A stretch of 53,597 nt of DNA from Bacteroidota bacterium. GTDB lineage: Bacteria > Bacteroidota > Bacteroidia > Sphingobacteriales > Sphingobacteriaceae. The DNA lies in assembly GCA_018828585.1 (NCBI GenBank), contig JAHJVW010000053.1, forward strand, positions 1 to 53,597, written 5' to 3'. Shown piece after piece: positions 47,475-53,597 of the stretch (its first letter is position 1; each line of letters begins with the position of its first letter). Below the pieces are notes generated by a model, which made no database searches, had not been told where the DNA came from, and saw only the letters and a list, made by a program, of their open reading frames with translations. Position numbers and translations under genes: made by a program.

Positions 47475-47547
47475 TTATTCTAAATCCTCACCTAATAATT
47501 TCTTTCCTTAAATTAACCTTAACTTTATTTAAATTATTGGTTTATCA

Positions 47548-48135
47548 ATGAAAAAAATTATTTTAGTTTTTGTTCTTTTCTGTTCTTTCTCAAATCTCAT
47601 TAAAGCTAATCCACTCATTCTACCTAAAGATTCTTTAAATAAGCCCGCTAATCTTCATGTTATTTTTGAATATCAGCTTTTAAGAAGTACCCATTCTACA
47701 AAGTTCAAAGGGGTTAATTTTATTTTTTCAAAGAGTTTATCGGTTAATAAATCTTTAGGACTAGGAATAGAGTATTCCTATGCCCCGTTTCACGGCGATA
47801 ATGGCTATCATCTCTATCAATTAAACTTTATACCTGTCTATTTAGATTTTAGATATCACTTTAATCAAAAAAGACTTTCTCCATTTGTAATAGTAGATGC
47901 TGGTTACAGCTTTGTGAATTATAGAAGAGAGCTAATAGGTTTTCCATCATCCAGAAAAAGAATAAAAGAAGGAGGAATTTACTTGCAAGGTGATTTTGGT
48001 TTAAGCTACAAAATAAACAAAGATATCCAACCCATTCTAAGTGTGGGTTTTAAAGGGTTTCACAATTCTTTTAATAATTTAGATATTAATCCACATGGTT
48101 TAATTTTAAGAGCTGGAGTTCAGTTTAATCTATAA
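47548..48135 (+). CDS. Predicted outer-membrane beta-barrel protein, unknown function
   Basis: The 195-residue protein has a signal peptide (about 1-21, ending IKA). The mature part is alternating beta strands with many Tyr/Phe/Gly residues (SLGLGIEYSYAPF, LDFRYHFNQKRLSPFVIVDAGYSF, GDFGLSYKINKDIQPILSVGF), as in small OmpA/porin-like barrels. No specific family is recognised. Its last 11 bp overlap the end of the convergent ferritin-like gene. It appears monocistronic. Confidence 0.75.
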   Translation: MKKIILVFVLFCSFSNLIKANPLILPKDSLNKPANLHVIFEYQLLRSTHSTKFKGVNFIFSKSLSVNKSLGLGIEYSYAPFHGDNGYHLYQLNFIPVYLDFRYHFNQKRLSPFVIVDAGYSFVNYRRELIGFPSSRKRIKEGGIYLQGDFGLSYKINKDIQPILSVGFKGFHNSFNNLDINPHGLILRAGVQFNL

Positions 48136-48748
48136 ACTCTAAATTTAATTCTAGTTCTAATTGAGTCATCCAATACTCAAATAATTGATGTTCTATATCA
48201 ACAGCTATTTGAGCATGTTTTTCCCAAACCGGAGAGAAGGCTTTGAGTTGATTAATCATCTCTTCTAAATGACCTTCTTCTTCCAATATGATAGATTTTA
48301 CCATCACTTTTGATGCTGTCTTGGTTAATATATCTTGGTAAATTGGGTACAAGTCATCAGCTCTTACTTCAATGGCATAAGTCACTAAAAGATAAGCTGC
48401 AAAGCGAAGCTCTGCTCCTACTAAATTTAGTTCCCTCTTCAAATACTTACAAGCTTGAACATCTAAATTATTTAAATAATATTTACTGGCTTTAGGAGCA
48501 AGTAAGTATTGATTCTCATAGTTTTGACAAATCCCTTCTTCTATTTTTCCTATTTGTTTTTTCAAATAATACGCATGTCGATGTTCTTCAGCAGCATGTT
48601 TTAAAATAATCAGATTTACTTTTTCTATATCTTCGGATGCAGATATCTTTCTTGCTCCAGCATTTTCCATAAAGGATAAAGTGTTTAACCATTTTGCATG
48701 TTGTTGGGGATTGTCTACTATTTGTTCTAAAATTTCTTTTAAATGCAT
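48125..48748 (-). CDS. Ferritin-like (probable diiron) protein linked to bioA
   Basis: The 207-residue protein is nearly all helix with no signal peptide. Four helices carry the pattern of a diiron site: Glu in SFMENAGARKIS (about 28), E-E-x-x-H in KHAAEEHRHAYYL (about 53-58), a Glu in ELNLVGAELRFAAY and YAIEVRADDLYP (about 115-130), and E-x-x-x-H in ILEEEGHLEEM (about 160-166). It could be an oxidase, hydroxylase or iron-binding protein. It starts 2 bp after the bioA stop and ends the operon, so it may act in or near biotin making. No named family was recognised. Confidence 0.72.
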   Translation of the reverse strand: MHLKEILEQIVDNPQQHAKWLNTLSFMENAGARKISASEDIEKVNLIILKHAAEEHRHAYYLKKQIGKIEEGICQNYENQYLLAPKASKYYLNNLDVQACKYLKRELNLVGAELRFAAYLLVTYAIEVRADDLYPIYQDILTKTASKVMVKSIILEEEGHLEEMINQLKAFSPVWEKHAQIAVDIEHQLFEYWMTQLELELNLEFID

Positions 48749-48750
48749 TT

Positions 48751-50013
48751 TTAAAATCGGTCTAAAGCTTCTTGAATTTGTTGATAAATATAATCTAAAT
48801 CCTCATTGCTGATGCAATATGGAGGCATAATGTAAACAATATTTCCTAGCGGACGTAAGATAATATTCCTATCTAAAAAGAAATTATACAATGCATCTCG
48901 GATAGAATTAAAGTATGAGGTTCCTTCTGTTGCCCATTCCAAAGCAATGATAGTACCCGTTTGGCGAACATCTTTTAGCTTTGGATGATCTTGAATTCCA
49001 GATTTAAATTCTTGATGCTTCTGCTCAATTCTTTTGATATTTTCCAACGTTTCGGGTTTCATTAGTAAATCAAAACTGGCATTTGCCACCGCACAAGCAA
49101 TTGGGTTTGCGGTAAAGGAATGACCATGAAACAAGGTTTTCATTTTATCATCAGATAAGAATTCATCGTAAATTTCTTGTTTACAAGAAGTAATACCTAA
49201 AGCCATCGTTCCACCAGTTAAACCTTTAGAAAAACACATGATATCGGCTTTAGCCGAAGTATGATCAGTAGCAAATAATTTACCTGTTCTTCCAAAACCT
49301 GTCATCACTTCATCCGCAATGGTTAATACATCCTCTTTTTGACAATGTTGCATTAATACATCTAAATCTTCAGCTTCATACATCAGCATCCCACCAGAGC
49401 CTTGAATCAAAGGCTCAAAGATGAAGCAAGCAAGCTCGGATTTGAGGTTTGTAATTTTAGACTTTATCCTTTCAACATTCTCTTTGTTTGGTAAATCAAT
49501 AAACTCCACATCAAACAATAAACTATCAAAAGGCGCTGTCCAGGCGCTTCTTCCGCTCACCGCCATAGCTCCAAAAGTATCTCCGTGGTAAGCATTTTTG
49601 AAAGCTAAAATTTTCTTACGTTGCTGCCCTTTGTTGAACCAGTATTGCAAACACATTTTTAAAGCAACTTCAACTGCTGTTGAGCCATTATCTGAATAGA
49701 AAATCTTCTTTTGATTTTTAGGAAGAATACTCAATAAATTCTCTGCCAAATTCACCGCTTGTGGATGCGTAAAACCTGCGAAAATTACATGCTCTAACTG
49801 ATTTAACTGTTCAAAAGCTTTTTGGGCAATATAAGGATGGCTATGTCCATGAATGTTAACCCACCAAGAAGATATGGCATCAATCAGTTTTCTACCGTCT
49901 TCAGTATATAAATAAACACCTTCTCCTTTTACAATTGGGATAGGCTTAGCTGCTGTTTTCATTTGTGTATATGGATGCCAAATGGCTTCCAAATCTCTGC
50001 TCACTAAATCCAT
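48751..50013 (-). CDS. bioA: Adenosylmethionine-8-amino-7-oxononanoate aminotransferase
   Basis: BioA is a 420-residue PLP enzyme that makes 7,8-diaminopelargonate, the third-last step of biotin synthesis, using S-adenosylmethionine as amino donor. Class III aminotransferase marks are present: IWHPYTQMK (about 11-19), DAISSWWVNIHGHSHP (about 43-58), the PLP-binding Lys in MCFSKGLTGG (about 264-273) and ADEVMTGFGRTG (about 235-246). The W-W and Tyr residues typical of BioA are kept. No other bio gene is in the window. Its start overlaps the Nudix gene stop (TAATG). Confidence 0.95.
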   Translation of the reverse strand: MDLVSRDLEAIWHPYTQMKTAAKPIPIVKGEGVYLYTEDGRKLIDAISSWWVNIHGHSHPYIAQKAFEQLNQLEHVIFAGFTHPQAVNLAENLLSILPKNQKKIFYSDNGSTAVEVALKMCLQYWFNKGQQRKKILAFKNAYHGDTFGAMAVSGRSAWTAPFDSLLFDVEFIDLPNKENVERIKSKITNLKSELACFIFEPLIQGSGGMLMYEAEDLDVLMQHCQKEDVLTIADEVMTGFGRTGKLFATDHTSAKADIMCFSKGLTGGTMALGITSCKQEIYDEFLSDDKMKTLFHGHSFTANPIACAVANASFDLLMKPETLENIKRIEQKHQEFKSGIQDHPKLKDVRQTGTIIALEWATEGTSYFNSIRDALYNFFLDRNIILRPLGNIVYIMPPYCISNEDLDYIYQQIQEALDRF

Positions 50014-50465
50014 TATAAATAATTTGATTTTAATAATTTAACAACATGTTGATCAACAGGAAAGGTCACTGATTCATTTTGTAACGCTTCTAAAGGAACA
50101 AATCTAAAACACTGTTTTGATGAACCTGTTTGACCTCCAAAATCATACTCGTATTTACTAATTTTAAAATTAATTTCTTGTAAAGGTTTTACTAAATAGT
50201 AGATAGAAATCAATTGCCCACCTCCAAAAGCTGACTCTATAAAAAAATCAGTTGTGTAAAAATGCTTCAAAATCTCTATTGATAAATCACATTCTTCTAT
50301 AAATTCTCTTTTTAAACCATCAATTAAACCTTCACCAAGTTCTAAACCTCCGCCTGGGAATTTAATAAACTGTTTCCCATGTTCTTCTTCATCACTCAAT
50401 AAAACCTCCTGACGGTCATTAATCAATATGCCGTAAACACGTACATTAAATTTAGGTCTTTCCAT
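50013..50465 (-). CDS. Nudix hydrolase
   Basis: The 150-residue protein has an almost complete Nudix box: GGGLELGEGLIDGLKREFIEECDL (about 40-63) has the Gx5Ex7REUxEE pattern, with Cys where the final Gly is usual. It should hydrolyse a nucleoside diphosphate linked to another group, perhaps a house-cleaning substrate; the target is not known. It is coupled to the cation transporter gene upstream and to bioA downstream through one-base TAATG overlaps. Confidence 0.9.
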   Translation of the reverse strand: MERPKFNVRVYGILINDRQEVLLSDEEEHGKQFIKFPGGGLELGEGLIDGLKREFIEECDLSIEILKHFYTTDFFIESAFGGGQLISIYYLVKPLQEINFKISKYEYDFGGQTGSSKQCFRFVPLEALQNESVTFPVDQHVVKLLKSNYL

Positions 50466-51442
50466 TATTCATCAAAATGCTTTTGGTTTTTAGTCACATT
50501 CTGTAAACTCCATTCTATCTTTTTAGTTTGAGGTTCTGACCGTACTTTACAATTTTCTAATGAACAATAATGGCAACATTGCGGAATGCAAGGATCGGCA
50601 TGAATAAAAAACTCAGTTTCTGAATTTACATTTTCAGTAATCACCCGATCAATTTCTGATACTTGAAAATGAACTTGATTTAAATCAAAATAATACGGCA
50701 AAGTGACGTGACAATCGATATGCGTTTCAGCGCCATATCGTTGTGTTCTCAAATTATGAACATCAATCCATTCTGACTTGCGGTTATCATTCAGATAATC
50801 AATAATTTCTTTTACTATACTCTCATCAGACTCATCCATTAAACCGCCTACAGATTTTCTCGTTAAGCGATACCCATTATAAATGATAAATAAACCTATA
50901 GCAATAGAAATGGCAGAATCGAGCCAGATGATTTGAGTAAAAAAGATCAAGAATAAGCCCAACATTAATCCGAAACTACTGATAGCATCAGTAATCAAAT
51001 GTTTACCATCAGCATGTAACGTTAATGAATTGAGCATTTTACTTTTCTTCATTAAATAAAGACCCAATAATCCGTTAATAGCACCTGTGAAACCAATAAT
51101 ATAAGACCCGCTTAGAATATCACTCAGCTGCTGAGGATAGTATAAATTATAAATAGACTTAAAAATAATGATGATACCTGCCAACATAATCAACGTACCT
51201 TCTACAAAAGCGGAAAAGAATTCGACTTTCCCATGCCCGTAAGGATGATTTTGATCCCTTGGAAGGGAAGACAAATAAATACTGTAGAATGCAAAAGAAC
51301 TTGCTACCACATTTACGATACTTTCAGCTGCATCAGTTAATATAGCATTAGATTGCGTAATGAAATAGGCACCAAACTTCATCAACATTAAAATGATGCT
51401 GATAATTAAAGAAATAAGTATGATTTTAATTTTTGGTGACAA
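50465..51442 (-). CDS. Cation diffusion facilitator (CDF) metal efflux transporter
   Basis: The 325-residue protein has six spans (about 5-30 to 190-205). The zinc-site residues are in TDAAESIVNV (about 37-46) and HADGKHLITDAISS (about 142-155), and HPYGHGKVEFFSA lies near 66-78. The cytoplasmic C-terminal domain (about 205-300) ends with a Cys-rich tail CIPQCCHYCSLENC that could bind metal. It exports Zn2+, Mn2+ or Fe2+; the metal is not certain. The start is TTG 51442, since an in-frame stop follows 12 bp upstream. It is the first gene of a four-gene operon. Confidence 0.92.
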   Translation of the reverse strand: MSPKIKIILISLIISIILMLMKFGAYFITQSNAILTDAAESIVNVVASSFAFYSIYLSSLPRDQNHPYGHGKVEFFSAFVEGTLIMLAGIIIIFKSIYNLYYPQQLSDILSGSYIIGFTGAINGLLGLYLMKKSKMLNSLTLHADGKHLITDAISSFGLMLGLFLIFFTQIIWLDSAISIAIGLFIIYNGYRLTRKSVGGLMDESDESIVKEIIDYLNDNRKSEWIDVHNLRTQRYGAETHIDCHVTLPYYFDLNQVHFQVSEIDRVITENVNSETEFFIHADPCIPQCCHYCSLENCKVRSEPQTKKIEWSLQNVTKNQKHFDE

Positions 51443-51459
51443 AGGCTTCTTATTTTAAG

Positions 51460-51491
51460 CAAAGTAATGAATTATAATAGCGTGGAGCAAA
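51460..51491 (-). promoter_or_regulatory. Promoter of the CDF-Nudix-bioA operon
   Basis: On the minus strand TTTG (51491-51488) is 20 bases from TTACTTTG (51467-51460), one mismatch from TAnnTTTG. The spacing is ideal and the start codon is 17 bp downstream. Confidence 0.45.
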
Positions 51492-51731
51492 AATCAATCT
51501 TTATTTGTGCTTTATCTCTCGGCAGAGTTTCATGAGAATGACCTCAATCTTTATTTATTTCAACTATATTCTTCGTGTTTATTTCTGAGCATTTTAAAAA
51601 TGGGCAAAGAAAACCAAAAAATATACAGCAACTATTTATACTTTCGGCAGAATGGTATTGAAGAAGATTTTTTTTCTGCAAAATCCAATAAATACTTATA
51701 TTTAAATATTGTGTATATCACTTCATAGAAA

Positions 51732-51746
51732 AGGCACAGTGTTTGT
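51732..51746 (+). promoter_or_regulatory. Sigma-54-like promoter upstream of the small membrane protein gene
   Basis: AGGCACAGTGTTTGT fits TGGCAC-N5-TTGC at all but the first and last bases, with the correct GG-N10-G spacing. It ends 50 bp before the ATG at 51797. Confidence 0.35.
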
Positions 51747-51796
51747 TTCGCTCAAATCGGCGAGAAGCCAAAAATTTAAAACTAAATATTTATAAC

Positions 51797-51946
51797 ATGG
51801 GAACAATTTTATATATCATCGCAGTTGTCTTAATTATTGGTTGGGTATTGGGATTCTTTGTGTACTCTGTTGGTGCTTTGATTCATATTTTATTAGTGAT
51901 AGCTGTTATTGCTGTTTTATTAGCCATAATTAGAGGATCGGCCTAA
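51797..51946 (+). CDS. Small membrane protein, lmo0937 family
   Basis: This 49-residue protein has two hydrophobic helices (about 2-21 and 25-45), MGTILYIIAVVLIIGWVLGFF and a second one ending LLAIIRGSA. It matches the lmo0937-type family, small membrane proteins often induced by stress; the function is unknown. The frame stays open upstream to 51743, but the Lys/Arg/Asn-rich extra 18 residues do not fit the family, so the inner ATG 51797 is taken. A shared terminator lies 14 bp after the stop. Confidence 0.8.
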   Translation: MGTILYIIAVVLIIGWVLGFFVYSVGALIHILLVIAVIAVLLAIIRGSA

Positions 51947-51960
51947 AAACAAAATCATAA

Positions 51961-51990
51961 AAAAGTCTCGAACATTTGCTCGAGACTTTT
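51961..51990. terminator. Bidirectional terminator between the small membrane protein gene and efp
   Basis: The perfect 11-bp stem AAAAGTCTCGA/TCGAGACTTTT (51961-51971 with 51980-51990) has an 8-base loop. A-run and T-run flank it on both sides and the two genes converge. Confidence 0.87.
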
Positions 51991-52010
51991 TCGCTATTAT
52001 CAATCTTTGA

Positions 52011-52571
52011 TTATTTCACTCGCTCAATGTAAGCTCCTGTCGCTGTATCAACACGCACTTTATCCCCTTGATTTACAAATAAAGGAACCTTAATCTCAAT
52101 TCCAGTTTCAACAGTTGCATTTTTGAAGGCATTTGTAGAAGTATCTCCTTTAACAGCTGGCTCAGTATAAACAATCTCTAACTCCACATTATTTGGTGCT
52201 TTCGCAATAATGGGCTCATCACTTTCCATAGAGATCATCACATTCATTCCCTCTTTTAAGAAACGGGCAGAGTCGCCAAATAATTCTTTAGGCACATTAA
52301 ACTGTTCGAAACTGGTATTATCCATCACCACAAAAAAATCACCGTCATCATAGAGATACTGGTAATCATTCGTTTCTACCCTCGCCAAATCAACATCTTC
52401 ATCCGTTCGCATACGGAGTTCTATAATTTTACCCGTCTTGATACTACGCATTTTACCTGTGTAAAAAGCACCACCTTTACCGGGCGTTCTATGGTTTAGT
52501 TCATCAATGGTTACTAATTCCCCATTAAATCTGATTACGTTTCCCGTTTTTAAATCTCCAGCTTTAGCCAT
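52011..52571 (-). CDS. efp: Translation elongation factor P
   Basis: EF-P is a 186-residue, three-domain protein that frees ribosomes stalled at proline runs. The conserved loop HRTPGKGGAF (about 27-36) carries the Lys at the position that other bacteria modify; no modification gene is in the window. Later family segments include GDFFVVMDNTSFEQ (about 76-89) and the C-terminal FVNQGDKVRVDTATGAYIERV (about 165-185). It is a single-gene unit with a promoter match 20 bp upstream and a shared terminator downstream. Confidence 0.96.
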   Translation of the reverse strand: MAKAGDLKTGNVIRFNGELVTIDELNHRTPGKGGAFYTGKMRSIKTGKIIELRMRTDEDVDLARVETNDYQYLYDDGDFFVVMDNTSFEQFNVPKELFGDSARFLKEGMNVMISMESDEPIIAKAPNNVELEIVYTEPAVKGDTSTNAFKNATVETGIEIKVPLFVNQGDKVRVDTATGAYIERVK

Positions 52572-52590
52572 TGTTTTTAATTTAGTTGGG

Positions 52591-52622
52591 CGAAAATAGG
52601 GATAAATGTTTACACAGTCAAA
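52591..52622 (-). promoter_or_regulatory. efp promoter (-33 TTTG, -7 TATTTTCG)
   Basis: On the minus strand TTTG (52622-52619) is 20 bases from TATTTTCG (52598-52591), one mismatch from TAnnTTTG. The start codon is 20 bp further on. Confidence 0.5.
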
Positions 52623-52876
52623 GTTGAATTTTTAAAAATTAATTTAATAGCGAATGGTTGATGCTTGATGGCTTATCGAAGAATTCCCTTGTTACAGGTA
52701 TCTTTTGGATTAATTTTTTTTAAAATTTAATTTAAGAGAAATAAAAGCTCTTTAAAAGAATATTAAAGTTAGTGTATTTTTAAATTAATCCTGACTTTAT
52801 CTAGGCCTTATCCTATACTCATCCTAACTCCAGTATATTCTGTTTCTTTTTTTTAACTATTGATTAATTAAAGGAA

Positions 52877-52945
52877 GACAGATCAAGGATTTTTTATCTG
52901 AATCACGGATTTAGGGGATTAAAGGATTTCACGGATATAAGTGTC
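52877..52945. repeat. Short GGAT-type direct repeats in the efp-dedA spacer
   Basis: The spacer of 52572-53148 holds a run with five GGAT units in about 55 bases, including two copies of TCACGGAT (52903-52910 and 52929-52936) 26 bp apart. It resembles degenerate GGATT-rich intergenic repeats I recall from other Bacteroidota. The rest of the spacer is AT-rich with no RNA gene seen. Confidence 0.4.
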
Positions 52946-52955
52946 GTATTAAAAT

Positions 52956-53027
52956 ATGAGGACATCACATTATTGTTTATTCTTTTTATTATTAATATTT
53001 GGTGCATGCCAACAAAATTATGTCTGA
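52956..53027 (+). CDS. Possible 23-residue lipoprotein-like small ORF (or lipoprotein remnant)
   Basis: The ORF from ATG 52956 to TGA 53025 encodes a signal-peptide-like hydrophobic core followed by a lipobox, FGAC (Cys18), then only five residues. It could be a tiny entericidin-like lipoprotein, or the 5' end of a lipoprotein gene that has decayed: an overlapping frame (53020-53091) continues for another 23 codons. No family is recognised and expression is unknown. Confidence 0.3.
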   Translation: MRTSHYCLFFLLLIFGACQQNYV

Positions 53028-53148
53028 AATTTTAGACTTTCATCAGCATTTAATAAATAATCAGCCTAACAATATTGAGAAAGTTTTCTAATCATTTAAT
53101 CATTACAATCTCATCCATATTTCTATTTTTGAGGTAAAATTCAATATT

Positions 53149-53597
53149 GTGGAAATTATTAAGAGCATCATCGATTTTATTCTTCATATCGATGTTCATT
53201 TAAGTGAAATTATCAAGAACTATCAGGTTTGGACTTACCTGATTCTTTTCATTATCATATTTGCAGAAACTGGCTTTGTGGTCACTCCTTTTTTACCTGG
53301 CGATTCTTTGTTGCTTGCTGCGGGTGCTTTAATTGCTGTAGGTAACACTGGTTTGAGCATTTATATATTGGCAATACTCCTCATTATTGCAGCCGTTGCT
53401 GGCAATATCGTAAACTATGAGATGGGTAGAGTTTTAGGAGCAAAAGTATTTAAGCCTGAAAATAAAATTCTAAAATTGGAGTATTATATTCAAACACAGG
53501 AGTTTTTTGATAAACATGGTGCAAGAGCCATTATTATTGGTCGTTTTTTACCTATTTTAAGAACTATTGTTCCTTTTGTAGCGGGCATTGGAAAATT
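53149..53597 (+). CDS. DedA family membrane protein (partial, cut by window end)
   Basis: The first 149 residues are visible. The hallmarks of DedA proteins are FAETGFVVTPFLPGDSLLLAAGAL (about 40-62) and GRFLPILRTIVPFVAGIG (about 131-148), the re-entrant-loop and amphipathic-helix motif. DedA proteins act in membrane homeostasis, some as undecaprenyl-phosphate or phospholipid flippases, and depend on the proton motive force. The start must be non-ATG; GTG 53149 gives a family-like VEIIKSIIDFIL start. The gene runs off the right edge, so the C-terminus is unseen. Confidence 0.85.
   Translation, partial: MEIIKSIIDFILHIDVHLSEIIKNYQVWTYLILFIIIFAETGFVVTPFLPGDSLLLAAGALIAVGNTGLSIYILAILLIIAAVAGNIVNYEMGRVLGAKVFKPENKILKLEYYIQTQEFFDKHGARAIIIGRFLPILRTIVPFVAGIGK

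Larger units (their letters stand above)
51443..51796. other. 354-bp divergent spacer between the CDF operon and the small membrane protein gene
   Basis: It holds the CDF operon promoter and a sigma-54-like box. A GTG-initiated frame of 73 codons (51507-51728) is Lys/Asn/Tyr rich with no recognisable feature and is not taken as a gene. No RNA gene was seen. Confidence 0.4.

Noticed and set aside
51507-51728. GTG-started frame of 73 codons in the CDF/small membrane protein spacer
   Set aside because: AT-rich Lys/Asn/Tyr composition with no motif; it overlaps the sense of promoter sequence.

Overview
The window is low-GC DNA that reads as chromosome of a Bacteroidota bacterium, most likely of the Sphingobacteriaceae (Pedobacter-like). 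The signs are the protein families and gene pairs present (WbqC, aroQ next to xerD, a GT4/GT4/GH130 cluster, PorV-like and helix-hairpin-helix outer-membrane barrels), the scarcity of Shine-Dalgarno sequences, TAnnTTTG-type -7 promoter boxes, and several GTG or TTG starts. The genus is an inference from memory of these families. No phage, CRISPR array, plasmid replication gene or intact transposase was seen; the window is mainly core chromosome with a few repeats.

Layout. 1-4.95 kb: peroxide defence and purine salvage (lipoprotein rubrerythrin, adenine deaminase, katG). 5.0-7.6 kb: envelope glycolipid genes (WbqC-like protein, lipid A-type acyltransferase, GT2). 7.67-8.27 kb: a non-coding element of about 600 bp with inverted-repeat ends. 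8.3-12.5 kb: aroQ, xerD, prmC and a TPR histidine kinase. 12.5-15.9 kb: a tight operon of ribD, a DMT exporter, a YigZ-family protein and a uridine-phosphorylase-like enzyme. 16.3-21.0 kb: two GT4 glycosyltransferases (one fused to a helical glycosidase-like domain) convergent with a GH130 enzyme, a probable mannoside-making and mannoside-recycling module. 21.1-28.1 kb: chromate transporter with a TPR partner, etfBA split by a REP-like palindrome, bifunctional nuclease, nucleoside permease, citrate synthase.

28.4-34.8 kb: an orphan histidine kinase with a degenerate ATP site, galactokinase, an e(P4)-type acid phosphatase and alaS. 34.9-39.9 kb: sterol-desaturase-like hydroxylase, glycine-zipper lipoprotein, then an operon of M23 peptidase, MerR regulator, AI-2E permease and lipid kinase. 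39.8-46.7 kb: metallophosphoesterase, then a tight operon of PorV-like barrel, HhH outer-membrane barrel, ComEC and enoyl-CoA hydratase; this is the best candidate for an undescribed system (DNA uptake across both membranes). 46.7-51.4 kb: two secreted or outer-membrane proteins, then a minus-strand operon of cation efflux transporter, Nudix hydrolase, BioA and a ferritin-like probable diiron protein. 51.4-53.6 kb: a small membrane protein, efp, a repeat-bearing spacer with a 23-residue lipoprotein-like ORF, and the start of a DedA gene cut by the window end.

All functional calls come from reading motifs by eye. No database search was run, so residue positions are approximate and family names rest on recognition.
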